Shown here: piece by piece, positions 39,314 to 49,736 of the stretch | How the letters are laid out: each line of letters opens with the position of its first letter | Position numbering within the stretch: position 1 is the first letter of the stretch | Source of the DNA: Diplodia intermedia | Taxonomy: Eukaryota; Ascomycota; Dothideomycetes; Botryosphaeriales; Botryosphaeriaceae | Length of the DNA: 64,000 bases | Direction: 5' to 3' | Assembly (NCBI GenBank): GCA_021495925.1 | Contig: JAKEKT010000033.1 | Coordinates: 1 to 64,000 of the forward strand | The notes under the pieces: generated by a model | Database searches by the model: none | Seen by the model: only the letters and a program-made list of their open reading frames with translations | Told to the model about the DNA's origin: nothing | Translations under genes and position numbers: made by a program

Positions 39314-42300
39314 CTAATACACCCCCTCCCTCTCCTCCCACGCCTCACCCACCACAACCTCCACAGCCCGGAACCCCGTCTTCACTGGCGTCCCCGCCAC
39401 CAACTCCAAGCTCTCCACCACCACGCCGGCGCCCTCCTGGCTGAACACGCTGACGGCGACGAAGTTGCTGCCTCTGTAGTCCCATATGCCCTCGGGCACC
39501 GGGAACACGTCCTGCGGGCCGACGTTGTGGATGTACTTGCCGAACTGCCAGCCATTCACAAAGAGCTGCGCGCGGTACGCGCTCACGCTCCCATTCGTCG
39601 CCGAGGACGACGAGTTCCCGAACGAGAACGAAAGCGGCACGTCCCAGCCCGGGGGCAGGTCGAGGACGACGGTGGTCGCGAACCACGCCGCGCCGGCGGC
39701 GGCGACGCCGTCGACCGCCGGGCCCGCGCTGTCTTCCCACCCGTCGACGGGGGCGCCGGGGAGGTGGTACCCCGCGCGCTCCGCGAACAGGCCGCCCTCG
39801 TTCAGCGGCCCCCGCGAGTGGTCGAGGTACTTCTCGCCGCCGAGGTTGCCGGTGAGCTTCCAGCTGACGTCGCTTTTCGCGTGGCCCGCGAGGTCGAAGT
39901 CCAGGATGCCGCGGGGCAGCTTCGCCTCCTCGGCGCCGACGACCCAGTTCTCCGAGATGCCCGTGGTGTCGAGGACGACGGTGATGACGGCGTCGGCGCC
40001 GGCGGCGGGCGCCGCGTCGCCCGCGATGGGGAGCGTGACGTTGCCGTTGGAGGCGTAGTCGGCGCCGGTCCAGGAGCCGAGGAAGGCGGACCCCAGCCAG
40101 ACGGAGAAGCCGCTGGCGAAGCCGCCCTGGGCCGAGAGGTAGAGCGAGGACTCGCTGCCCGTCGCGGTGAAGTGGCCGCGGAAGAGCAGGGTGCCGTAGT
40201 GGTAGCCGTAGTCGCCGCCGTAGAGCGACGTGGGCGTCGTCAGCGGGCGGAGCGTGTTGAGCGTGAATTCCTGGTCGGCTGCCGGCCACGCGCTGTCGTC
40301 GTAGTCGGCGCCGATCTCGGGGAGGGTGTCGAGCGATTTCCACGACAGGCTGGACAGGTCGGGGAGGGAGATGTCCGGGGGCGTGTAGGCGAGGGAGGCC
40401 GAGACGGCGCCGGTGGAGGGGGACTGCTCGAAGTCGAGGTCCTCGCCGTTGAAGGTGAGCGTGGTCAGGCCGCTGGGGGCGCCGCCGATAACCTCGAGCG
40501 AGGCGGTGGCGTTGAGGTCGCCGACGATGGACAGGGTGGTGCCGTCGACCGAGGCGTTGCGGACGAGGTAGCCGGCCTTGAGGACGATGTCGTCGTGCGT
40601 CCAGTAGTTGTACGCCGAGTTTCGGTCGAGGATGTAGACGTACAGGCTCTCGCCCACCTTGACCGTCTTGCGCGAAGGTGTGACGGACCAGTGCAGGATG
40701 GTGGCGCCGTCCTTGGCCGTGATGGTCACGCCTGAACCTTCGATGAGGGTGGCGTTCTTACCGCTGGAGAAGGCGAGCTCGTGCGCCTCGTTGGGGCCGC
40801 CGTAGACCACGAGGATGGTCTTGTCGTCGTACTTCTGCCAGGTGAAGATCTCGGCGGTGGAGTAGAGCAGGTTCTCTCCACCGACGTCGTAGTCGGTGAC
40901 GTGTACCTTGGAGTCGCGGCCGTTCAGGGTCAGAGTGCCGTTCAGCTGCGGCAGCGTAAGGTCGCCCTTGCTGGTCGGAACGGTAAGGGTGTACGAGGTG
41001 GACTCCAGCGAGTTGTAGGCAGCGTGCCTGACAACGAAGAAGTTCGTGACATTACCCAGCAGCGGGGTCACGGCGATGTCGGTAGTGCTGGCGTAAGTAC
41101 CGTTGGAGAGCTCGCCGGGTACGGCAGTGAGGTAAGCGGGCGAAGCTTTCAGGAAGTTACCCTGCAGCTTAAGTTCGCTGTACTTCTCACGATCAATCTC
41201 GCGGGTCTCCCTGATGACCGAACCGTAGTCGTAAGAGGTGTAACCACCGGGGTGGCCAAGGTTGCCCCAGTTGGTGCCGCCGAAGATCTACGAGATGTCA
41301 GTATCGAGAGTGAATGGCGGGAAACCCGCGGATACCCACCATGTAAAGGTTGATAATAGTGGCACCGAAGCTCTGAAGGTTCTTGTAGAAGACACGCTCA
41401 AACTCGTGGTTGATCAAGACTGAACACTGGTCGAAGCCAAGGCCGCCCCAGGGGTCGAAGGCGCCGGCTTGGAACTGTGAGGTTCTGTTAGTAGGGGCAG
41501 CGACCAGGATTACCATGCATCATACCTCGACCACCGAGTAAGGAGTGCTGGGGCTCTGCTCCTCGTGCAGCTCCCTCCAGGTCTGGGGCAACTTCCCATC
41601 GGGCCAAGTGTAGGGGTTGGCGCAGTCGAAGCCAAGCGGGTAGCCGTCGTGACCGTAGATATCAACCTGCGGGGTCCAGTTGGAGCCGGGGGCAAAGTAT
41701 CCCTGGGGCGAAGCATCGTTGTTGATGTAGGGAACCACAATTCCGGTGTCGCGGAACTGCTTCTCCACAATATCCCAGTATCGCTCATTGGGGAACTCGA
41801 CGCCGTCAACCGCGCCAGTGTACTCGTTCTCGGGCTGGAAGAGAATGACGGGGCCGCCGTTGGTGATCTGGGCCTTGGCGATTATCTCGCCAATGTTCTT
41901 AGCGTAGCTAGTGGGCTGGTTAGCTTTGAAACAAAGTACGGAGTATGGGACCTACTTGTCGGTAGCGTTGATGAAGGCCTCGTCGTCAGTCCTCAGCGTG
42001 CCATTGACGCGCTGGAGCCAACCGGGGAAACCTCCACCAGAAACCTCAGCGTTGATGTAGGGGCCAGGACGCTACTTTCGTCAGTTTGTGGTGGTGAAAA
42101 GCGGCTGCATAGAAACTCACGGCAAGCAGGTAGATGCCAGCCTCCTGGGCAGCGTCGAAGAACGGCTCCCAAGCAAAGACGCCCTCGGCGGTAAATTCGC
42201 CGGGGGTGCCTTCGTGAAGAGCCCAGTCGACGTAGAACGACACGCCATTGAAGCCCAGGGCCTTGATCTTATGGAAGACATCGAGCCACAGCGAAGGGAC

Positions 42301-42622
42301 CGGAAGTCTGGGGTGGAATGTGTCAGACCGGACATGCTTGGTTGGCGTGTTTGAGGAAGTTCCTACCTGAACGGGTGGTACTCGCCGCTAAGGAAGATGA
42401 TTCGCTCGCCGTTGACGAAGATGGAGTGCTCGTCCCAAGTGACCTGATTCCTGCGCGTCAGCCAGCTCGTCTTGTGGACCGGAGAAAACAGGGACGCACG
42501 ATGTCCTGCAGAGCTTCGCGCTTGTACGGCTTGATCATGTCCGTGGGCTTGCCTGCAGAGACGGCGGCGCCCAGCGCCTGAGACGCCAGGCTCGCCGCCA
42601 GCAAGCTGGTGGAGAGCTTCAT
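39314..42622 (-). CDS. lacA: Secreted GH35 beta-galactosidase
   Basis: Extracellular enzyme that removes terminal beta-galactosyl residues from oligo- and polysaccharides. Seven exons join in frame to 997 residues, near the usual 1,000 for fungal GH35: 42,500-42,622, 42,367-42,443, 42,121-42,307, 41,956-42,071, 41,526-41,907, 41,340-41,474 and 39,314-41,287. All six introns (48-59 bp) are GT-AG. The start gives a signal peptide ([20 protein letters not shown]). The TIM barrel shows [13 protein letters not shown] and [15 protein letters not shown]. The acid/base Glu is E196 in PENEY and the nucleophile E295 in YSVVEFQAG, followed by [20 protein letters not shown] (343-362). The long last exon holds the beta-rich domains. 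Many N-glycosylation sequons are visible. A TTTAAAAG box lies on the minus strand near 42,744-42,751. The symbol is used by analogy with Aspergillus. Confidence 0.95.
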
Positions 42623-43694
42623 GGTAGCTACAACGGAGCTACGCGCACACAAGCGAGTCAAACGGCGGCAGTCAGCTTGCTTTTCTCTCGCCGGTTCGGG
42701 GCGGGAGACAGCTGCGGGAGCAAGACTGGCCGGGACCGGGGGCTTTTAAACAGAGTCTCGCCATGCCGGAGCTCCATATGTGGGATGAACCAAGACGGGG
42801 CCCCGGTGGGATGCGGTAGGACGTGCACATCATCACATCACAACACAGTAGTCAGGCCCGGCGCCATCAAGCGAAGAAATAACGAAAGGGCCTCGCGAGA
42901 AACGGAGCCGAGGCGAAACAATTGGCCAATGGGAAGCGGTGGAGGCGGGGTCGGACGTCAGTGAGATCAGGAGCTGGGGCGGCGGCCGCAAATCTTCCGG
43001 CGTGATGCGACGCTGAGGATGCGGGGGTCAGCGTTACATGGCAAAGGCGTGCGGAGGTGGCTCAAGCCGCAGCGCAAGCCAAGCGCGGGCGACGCAGCCG
43101 GAGCTGGAAGCTTGCCAGAGCTTACCCCGGCCACAGCCGATCCCTTCCCAGCCCGGTGCGGAGCTACCCTGGCCCATCTCGTGTTCGCCATCATGTCGAC
43201 CCGTTTCTCCAGACCAGGCCGCCGGAACCGACCTCCCCTCCCACGTGACGGTGGCAGTCGTGGATGATGCCGGTTATGCAATAATAGCTGCTGCACCTCT
43301 TAATTGACTATGCCCTCCTGGCTCGACCCCCCGCCGGCTGCCTGCCTTGCTTGCGTCCTGGTTCCTGGGCATCGCGGCGGAGAGGGGAGTCATGCTTCCA
43401 GACCCAAATTCCAACTCGCGAGCCAACCGTTGAGCTCCGGTGCCTGTCAAGCCCTACCAACTAGAGCCGTTGCGCTAGTCAATTAACCCATCTCTTTCAA
43501 GCCGCATCAGCCCCACACCCGCCTGCCGTCGTGCCCCGTCCAGCCCAGAAACGCCTCCGCAGATGCCAATGCCGTGGAAAGTCCACTTGTTTTGTCCCGA
43601 CCAACGCCACGCCCATCCAAGAAAAATATGATATCATGCGCCAAACCCATCCCATCACACCACTGCTGCGGAGAAGCGTCTGCAAAAGCGAATT
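42623..43694. other. Intergenic; promoter side of beta-galactosidase
   Basis: No gene was recognised. CCAAT boxes occur back to back around 42,919-42,930 (on both strands), and GC-rich CTGGGG/GCGGGG motifs, which resemble carbon-repressor (CreA) sites, lie around 42,950-42,975. These are about 300 bp upstream of the beta-galactosidase start and could regulate it; the assignment is by motif only. The part next to 43,694 is the 3' flank of TFB4. Confidence 0.4.
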
Positions 43695-44947
43695 TCACGA
43701 AGGAATCGGCGTCGCTCCGCCGCCGGGGGTGCCTGGCGTGGCCGCCCCTCCCGGCGTGGCCTCGCCCGCAACCCGCTTTCTCTTCTTCTTCTTGCGGGGA
43801 ATCAGCGCCGGCACCCGGGTGATGGAGCTCGAAACGGATAGTTGGTTGGTGCACGTGGGGCACGTTTGATCGGCCGGCGGCTCGCAGAAGACTAAAAGAA
43901 GCTCGCATCAGCGCAACCGCAATCGTACACGCAAAGTCGAGGTACTTACTACTCAAGCATACGGAGCAAACGTAGCCCACGTCGACGACCCGCCGGTGGC
44001 AGAAGCACGCTGCCCGGAAGTCCACCTCGCCTGCACTCGGCAACACCAGGTGCTTCCGCGCCGTCTCGTCCGGTAGAAATGCCATCATGAGGTACTGCAG
44101 TAACCCCTGCGGCGATGACGGCTGTAGGTAGATGCCGCCGGTGGCGTCGCAAGCCTGCTGCAAGAAGATGGTGTCGCCGGCCAGCTTCAGGATGTCAATG
44201 GGGATGCGCTGGCGCTGAGCGGCGAAGATGGCGTTCATGACGGGGATGTACTGCGAGGCCAGGTCGCCCGACACGCTGAGCACCAGGATGCGCGAGGTCA
44301 GCGAGGCGCGGGCTTGGGGCGCGTCGGCGGCGGCGGCGAGATCGGCGGCGTTGTTGGCGTCGCCCACCTGCGGCGCCGACTTGAGGGTGGCCTTCGCAAT
44401 GTAGGCGAGCGCGGTGGTGAGGGCGCCGGCGATCAGCGTCGTGGTGCTGGCTTGCAGATCGGCCTCGCTGGTTTGCGACATGACGGCCCGCAGGTTGGCC
44501 AGCAGCTCCGTCTCGACGTTGCGAAACGGCCGGTACTTGTTCGCGTCGTCCATGCTTGGCGTGTCTGCCATGTCTACGTCGCCGTCCACCTTTCCATTGC
44601 TTCCTTTATCGCCGTTGGCTGCGTTGCGGCCGGCGGCCTTTGGTGGATGTGGGGTCGGATACAGCCATGTTGCTTGTTGGGTGTGACTTGCGAGCACGGC
44701 GACCTGGTTGGCAGAGTTGATGGCAAGGTGGGCGTTTACGAAGACGAGCAGGTTCGCTATGGCCTTGGACAGCGGCAGGGTCGAGGAAAGATAGGCCCAG
44801 GCATGTGGGTTGGTGTCGATGATGATGGTGAGTAGAGATGGAGGCGGGCCTGCAAACACGTGAGCAACGCGAGGCTGCGAGGGCAGAGGGATGGTCCGTA
44901 CCGTCGAAACCTTTGTAGCTGCGTTCGGTCGCGTCGACGGCCTCCAT
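43695..44947 (-). CDS. TFB4: TFIIH core subunit Tfb4 (p34)
   Basis: Subunit of the general transcription and nucleotide-excision-repair factor TFIIH, acting in the nucleus as partner of the p44 homologue. Three exons (44,902-44,947, 43,950-44,849, 43,695-43,891) join in frame to 380 residues; introns of 52 and 58 bp are GT-AG. The start at 44,947 is chosen because MEAVDATERSYKGFDG then splices directly to PPPSLLTIIIDTNPHAWA, the conserved beginning of the vWA-like domain. Further hallmarks are LPLSKAIANLLVFVNAHLA, RILVLSVSGD, IPVMNAIFAAQR and IDILKLAGD. The C-terminal zinc module has CFCHRR (297-302) and C310, C313, C318, C326 and C329 (CSVCLSIFC, CPTC). The tail is Lys/Arg-rich and then Gly/Thr/Pro-rich. 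An acidic insert lies around residues 105-130. Confidence 0.95.
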
Positions 44948-47435
44948 GACGCGGAGATGGTGGTGCAAGCTTGGACGAGGAAGCACAAGCTCCAGAGCTC
45001 CAGAGCCTCAATCAGCGGAAACAGGGCGCCCACGTGATGGACCGACATTCATCCGCGGCGCTGCGCTTTCCCGCCGCGCTCACTGGCTGGAAGTCGGCCC
45101 GCTTTGCTTCCCCAGACCTGTCTCCGTTTGCGGAGGCTTACATCATCACCACCTCCTCTTTTCATTTGCTCTCGACTTTTTCCTACTACATCTTCCCCCC
45201 CATGTGGCTGCTGTGTTACCGCCGACTCGACCGCCTAGTCGCTCATGCCGTGGTTTGCGGGGCCCCGCAATAGCCACAGCCGCTATTCCCTGCGGGCCGA
45301 GTCGATTAACTCCACTCGTATCTCCCTTCCTGTTGTTCAGATCCACGTGCAGGCTTATCGTCACTGTCCTGAACCATATATAAGCTCGATACAACTCTGC
45401 TTGCAATTGAGGGTCATCAAAATCGCTTTATTGAGCCCCTTTGGAGCACACAATCATGGTACAACACGCTTTCACTCGCTTTGGCGTCTCCACAATATGA
45501 CAGATACCCGTCTTTGTGACAACATCACTACGGCACCATGCTAATGATGATACGCACCATCACCGACGACTAATGACGCTGTGAAGCATCTCGGGATAGT
45601 GACGAGGGCAGGGCATGACGAAAGTCTCGGCGAGCGAGGTGAAGAACGACTCGAAGTGCTGGGACCAGGCGAAGACGACCCAGACGAATGTGTGTTTTTG
45701 TAGATGAGGGATCGTACATGCGCAGTGCGTGGGCAAGCGCTGCGTGGAGTGGAGCCTTTGCAGGAAACAAGTCCTTGATGAGGAAGAAGCCGAGGGAGGG
45801 GAAAGGTTCGTGCGGCTAATATACCATGTCTCTCCTACGCCACCGTCAGTCGGCTTCGCGAGTGGCAGCTGCAAGACTCTTGCCGTGCGCGGTTTCAGCT
45901 ACAGCGGCTGTCGCGGGTGTCGGGGCTCACGCGGTAGGATTCTGGTTGTTCTGCTTCGTTATTTATAAACTCGGTGCAGCTCTGTCCTGATGCAAACTCC
46001 AGAACAACTTGGTTCTTGGAGACCAGTAAAGGCATTAAACAGCAACACGAACTCGCCAGTCTTTCCTGGAGGGAGTGTTTTCCATCACTTGTTTCGGTGT
46101 TGTCTTCACACTGTAACAAAAGCCCATGCTTCCGACAGCATACCACGAACAGACTGACGATGATGACGACAGCTATGATGAACCGATAATGATGCTGCCC
46201 CGCATCAACCCGCGATGCAGAACAGCATCAAGCCCCTACAACGCTGACCCCCAGCCCCGATCCCTCCCTCCTCCCCGCTCTCGTCTGCAAGACGGAGCAG
46301 AGAAAACGGAAGTCGATGCTGATCACTTCAGAGTTACGACCCGCACACAGTGAAGCAAACATCTTTCATGGAGCCGCGCTGAGGATCGAATGTGCCTGTC
46401 ACGATCGATCGAAGGAGAAGTGGCTGGCAGAGGGGCTTTTTTATGTGTACTCCGCAGACCTGATTGCGGGAATGGCTGAGAAAAGGTGGTGGCTGACTGA
46501 GATGGCGGTCTTGTGCGCAGATGGCACCGTGTGTGCGTGTCTTGTGGCGGTCATGTGCGTGCTTTCCGCGCAGGTGGTGGCCGTATCGTGGCGCACAACG
46601 GACTGTTGATGGATGTAGGGGTCCGCATGTGGTGGTTGGGTTATCTTGAAGTATGCAGTATATATTGGCACCTGGAAACTTCGTTGGCTTCTTGTATTGG
46701 CGCTCTTGAGCTTTGCCAGAATTAGAAAGAGGAACACCCTGCTGGGTCTTGTCCACTCTCAAGACATATCCGTGTCGTCATACTCTTGTCGTTTGTTTGC
46801 TCCTTTCTCTGCCTTGTCGATGGTATTCGAGGTTTTGACCAGACAGAGACAGTTCTGAAGTATCATAGCACAGTGAAGTTCGGCAGCGAGAGAAACATTT
46901 GCTGGCAATGGTCAGTGTCGAAGAGTGATCACGAGCTTGCATAAAAGTGTTTCCTTTGACACAGCATATCAGCAAGATGTCAATTCGTTGAATTTCAAGG
47001 AGGTCGCTGCTCTGGACACGGAGCGAGAAGGGAAGAGATTAGTGATCTCCGGAACGCAGTAGTTTGCGGAGGGTGTGCGGAAATAAAAGCAGTGAGGACA
47101 ATATGTTGATGCCGATGGAAAGAGGAATTATGCGAGTACAGACTACTCAGCGTGGGTTCAAATGTACCATTGGGCGGAAAACCACATGATTCTGCACACA
47201 AGACTGTACCGGGGTTGGAAGTTGAATCCAAACCTGGGTTAGGGTCAACTTTCCTGAAGCGTATTGGTCATTGGTTAGCGTATGTCATCCAAGTCGAGGG
47301 ACCAATGACTGTGCTTTAACTGATATCAATTTCGATTCCCAACCGTCCCGAGTATAAAAGCACCCCGACTCATCAGGCTATCGATTCGGTGAATACACCG
47401 CTCTCGAAAAACAACCATCACCGGCTACCATCAGA
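44948..47435. other. Intergenic, with a stray degenerate unit
   Basis: No complete gene was recognised in about 2.5 kb. On the minus strand, about 45,720-45,541, a short frame encodes FVWVVFAWSQHFESF and ends near a GCTTCACAGCGTCATTAGTC motif that matches the unit endings of the 35.8-39.2 kb array. This looks like an outlying inverted copy. GAT-rich motifs of the same type recur near 46,140-46,210. The right end is the promoter of the secreted-protein gene at 47,436. Confidence 0.45.
47353..47358 (+). promoter_or_regulatory. TATA box of the first secreted-protein gene
   Basis: TATAAA in the context GAGTATAAAAGCACC lies 83 bp upstream of the ATG at 47,436, a normal spacing for a strongly expressed fungal gene. 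A comparable TATAAG lies at 48,268-48,273, 91 bp upstream of the second cluster gene, and ATATAA at 50,913-50,918, about 65 bp upstream of the fourth. Confidence 0.6.
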
Positions 47436-48080
47436 ATGAAGTCATTCACTTCCCTCGCCACAACCCTCGCGGCCATGGCATACATCGCCCCGACCCTCGC
47501 CTACGCCGTCCCGGGCCCAGTCCCCGACGTCGCCGCGCCTTTAATGTGCCAAAGCGTCAGTTTCCCATTCACGCTCCGCGAAGAGGACAGGGAGAAGGCG
47601 AAGGCGTTGCTCGCCAAGATGCCCAAAGCCGCCACCGGCGCGACCCACGCGCCCATGACCGTGAGCCTCGCCGACCTGGAGGCGGCGGTCGCCATGCTGC
47701 ACCCCTCGCGCAGCGGCGGCGAGATGGCCAACACGCCCGCCATCCGTCCTTCCTTCGGCGCGCCCGAGCCGTGCGCAGACGTCAGCTACTCTTTCAAGAT
47801 CCGAGAGGAGGACAGCGAGAAGGCGCAGGCGATGTTTGCCAAGATGGCCGAAGAAGAAGCTGGCGCGGCCGACCATCGCCCGCCCAACGTCGTGGGCCTG
47901 GCCGACGTCAAGGCGGCGGCGAACATGCTCCGACCCGCCCAACGCACCACCACCGAACTGGCTAAGGGGCCCCAACACGGCCTCGAGAAGCGCCACGAGC
48001 AGCTGTGGTGGCCGATCTTCGGTATTTTGGCCTTTGTCGGCTCTGTCGTCACGGCTTCCGCCGTACCCGCGGTACATTAG
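47436..48080 (+). CDS. Secreted protein SP1 with duplicated REED-EKA domain and kexin site
   Basis: Single-exon gene, 214 residues, no family recognised. A signal peptide (about 1-23, MKSFTSLATTLAAMAYIAPT) precedes two copies of one domain at about 38-92 and 113-168. Each copy starts with a cysteine, then VS(F/Y)xF, (L/I)REED, EKA(K/Q)A and AKM, and ends LAD(L/V) and AA..ML.P. A Lys-Arg site (LEKR, 183-186) precedes HEQLWWPIFG and a hydrophobic segment (190-212). Kexin would release a short hydrophobic C-terminal peptide; that is inference. It has its own TATA box and is the first of five same-strand genes with related leaders. The two copies differ at many positions, so the duplication is not recent. 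Confidence 0.75.
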   Translation: MKSFTSLATTLAAMAYIAPTLAYAVPGPVPDVAAPLMCQSVSFPFTLREEDREKAKALLAKMPKAATGATHAPMTVSLADLEAAVAMLHPSRSGGEMANTPAIRPSFGAPEPCADVSYSFKIREEDSEKAQAMFAKMAEEEAGAADHRPPNVVGLADVKAAANMLRPAQRTTTELAKGPQHGLEKRHEQLWWPIFGILAFVGSVVTASAVPAVH

Positions 48081-48358
48081 CTGGGGAGACACACCAGTGG
48101 TTGAAAGGCGCAGAGTTTTTTCTTTCTTTTTTTTGGTCCGATTCGGGGGAGGGAAGAGGAGCCGCGTGGTTCGGAAACATTTCTTACCCATGGTTCAGTT
48201 GCTCTCGGGAGTTTAATGGAGTTGGTTCTGGGTCAGTGTGGACCAAATCTCCATAGAGTGAAATGTCTATAAGAATCGCCTTCCCCAGTACACACTTTCT
48301 CTCTCTCTCTCCACAAGCAGTGTTGCTACCTTCCTCGTCCAACGAAGAAAGAAGAAAG

Positions 48359-49189
48359 ATGAAGTTCACAACCCTCACCACGGCCATGACGGCCCTCGCC
48401 CTCTGCTCCACCACCGGCGTCCACGCCGCGCCCGCCAAGCAGAGAGTCGCCGACGGCCAGGCCATACAAGACATCTCCAGCTACCCCATGGTAATGGACG
48501 AGATCATGTTCAAGACTCTCGCCTCTCTCAGGCCGCTGCCCTTCGACCTCCTCGAGAGCAGCGAGGACAGGCCCGCCGACGGCAGGCCGCCGACGCTCGC
48601 CAAACGCGGCGTCAACCTCGAAGCCGAAACCCTCAACAGCGTCATCCGCTTCATCGACCAGCTGCCCCACCGCATCGCCGCGGCCGCCGCCTCCCAAAAC
48701 ACCACCGCCGCCGCCCTCGTCTCGGACATGCACCGCGGCATCGACGCCGCCGCCGCCGCCGAGGACGCGACGACGACCGAGGCCGCCGACGTGGCGCGCC
48801 TGCGCGGCCTGATCGCCGACGCCGCCCGCGCCACGGGCGCCACCACGGACATCATCGCCGAACAGATCCATGAAGTCGTTGCCGGCGCGGGCGAGGAAGC
48901 CGTCGGCTTGAAGGCCGCCACGACCGCCGGTGAGCCCGGCATTAGGAGCGGCATGCCGAGGCTCTTCATGTTGGTGACTCTGATGGAAGACGCGAAGAAG
49001 GGAAAGTTGCAGGTCATGAAGCGCGATGGCGACGAGGACAAGGAGGACGATCTGCTGGAGAAGGGTGGCTGGCCTTTTGGTATGGCGGCGCAGGTCATGA
49101 AGCGCGATGACGACGAGGACAAAGAGGACGATCTGCTGGAGAAGGGTGGCTGGCCTTTTGGTATGGCGGCGCAGGCCGAGCAGTCGTGA
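48359..49189 (+). CDS. Secreted propeptide SP2 with tandem KR-bounded repeats
   Basis: Single-exon gene, 276 residues, family not recognised. The start at 48,359 is chosen over the upstream in-frame ATG (48,263) because it gives a clean signal peptide (MKFTTLTTAMTALALCSTTG, cleaved near HAAPA) aligned with its neighbours, and because the upstream ATG would sit at the TATA-like box (48,268). Kexin-type Lys-Arg sites are at 82-83 (LAKR), 221-222 and 248-249 (both VMKR). Between them is an Ala-rich, probably helical region (about 104-190). The C-terminus is two 27-residue repeats with VMKR, an acidic DEDKEDDLLEK block and GGWPFGMAAQ, encoded by an 81-bp tandem duplication (49,010-49,090 and 49,091-49,171). 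The architecture resembles kexin-processed repeat precursors; the product is unknown. Confidence 0.78.
   Translation: MKFTTLTTAMTALALCSTTGVHAAPAKQRVADGQAIQDISSYPMVMDEIMFKTLASLRPLPFDLLESSEDRPADGRPPTLAKRGVNLEAETLNSVIRFIDQLPHRIAAAAASQNTTAAALVSDMHRGIDAAAAAEDATTTEAADVARLRGLIADAARATGATTDIIAEQIHEVVAGAGEEAVGLKAATTAGEPGIRSGMPRLFMLVTLMEDAKKGKLQVMKRDGDEDKEDDLLEKGGWPFGMAAQVMKRDDDEDKEDDLLEKGGWPFGMAAQAEQS
49010..49171 (+). repeat. 81-bp tandem duplication inside SP2
   Basis: Two adjacent 81-bp units (49,010-49,090 and 49,091-49,171) differ at only two positions (GGC/GAC and AAG/AAA). The first changes Gly to Asp and the second is silent. The length is a multiple of three, so the frame is kept and each unit adds one KR-bounded peptide. 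The high identity indicates a recent duplication. Confidence 0.95.
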
Positions 49190-49595
49190 TGGGGAAGTGG
49201 AAGTGGGAAGTGAGGTGTGGGAGGCGCTTTTTCCAGACCTCTTTCCTTTCCTTTCCTTCTTTCTCTTTTTCCCCCCCTCGTGCGTTCGTTCGGTCAGGAG
49301 GACACGGGTTGTTTGTTTTGGCCCGGTGTCTTGAGATGTTGGCATACCCGTGGTACGGGTTGCTTTCGATAGGGGGGTTCTTTTCGGTAGATGGTTCGCG
49401 CGGTCTGCTTTTTCAATAGATCCTATCGGTTCAACAAAGTAACTGTTAGTACGATACTTGAAAATGGACTTACTCATAAAGCTGTCTTCCATCCTGCTCT
49501 CTCCCTCTCTCCATCTCTCTCTTCATCACTCTCTACAATCACTTCTTTTTCCCCCCATTGCCCGCCAAAAAAAAAAAAAAAGAAAAACGAAGAAA

Positions 49596-49736
49596 ATGAA
49601 GCCAACAACACTCACGACAACCATCACGGCCGCTCTCGCCTACTCCACCACCGCAGTCCTCGCAGCGCCCGTGGCGATCCCACATACCGACATTGCCCCA
49701 AGAAACAACACGATGGCGATGATGATGACTGAGTAA
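49596..49736 (+). CDS. SP3: 46-residue leader-only member of the cluster
   Basis: A short open frame starts at 49,596 after a purine-rich AAAAACGAAGAAA leader. It encodes a signal peptide (MKPTTLTTTITAALAYSTTA, then VLAAPVAI) closely like those of SP2 and SP4, followed by only about 20 residues ending NNTMAMMMTE. No Lys-Arg site is present. It could be a truncated gene whose cargo was lost, a minimal secreted peptide of about 22 residues, or the first exon of a longer gene, though no convincing donor was found. The upstream in-frame ATG (49,458) would read through the presumed 5' untranslated region and is rejected. Confidence 0.5.
   Translation: MKPTTLTTTITAALAYSTTAVLAAPVAIPHTDIAPRNNTMAMMMTE

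Noticed and set aside
39215..40735. 506-codon plus-strand open frame
   Set aside because: It lies antisense to the last exon of the beta-galactosidase and has a biased Arg/Val/Gly/Glu composition caused by GC-rich codons of the real gene.
43430..43490. tRNA-like segment on the minus strand
   Set aside because: A D-arm-like stretch is present but no T-arm or acceptor pairing could be found.
48326..49492. 388-codon minus-strand open frame
   Set aside because: Antisense shadow of SP2; its repeats only mirror the SP2 repeats, and the plus-strand frame has the signal peptide and kexin sites.
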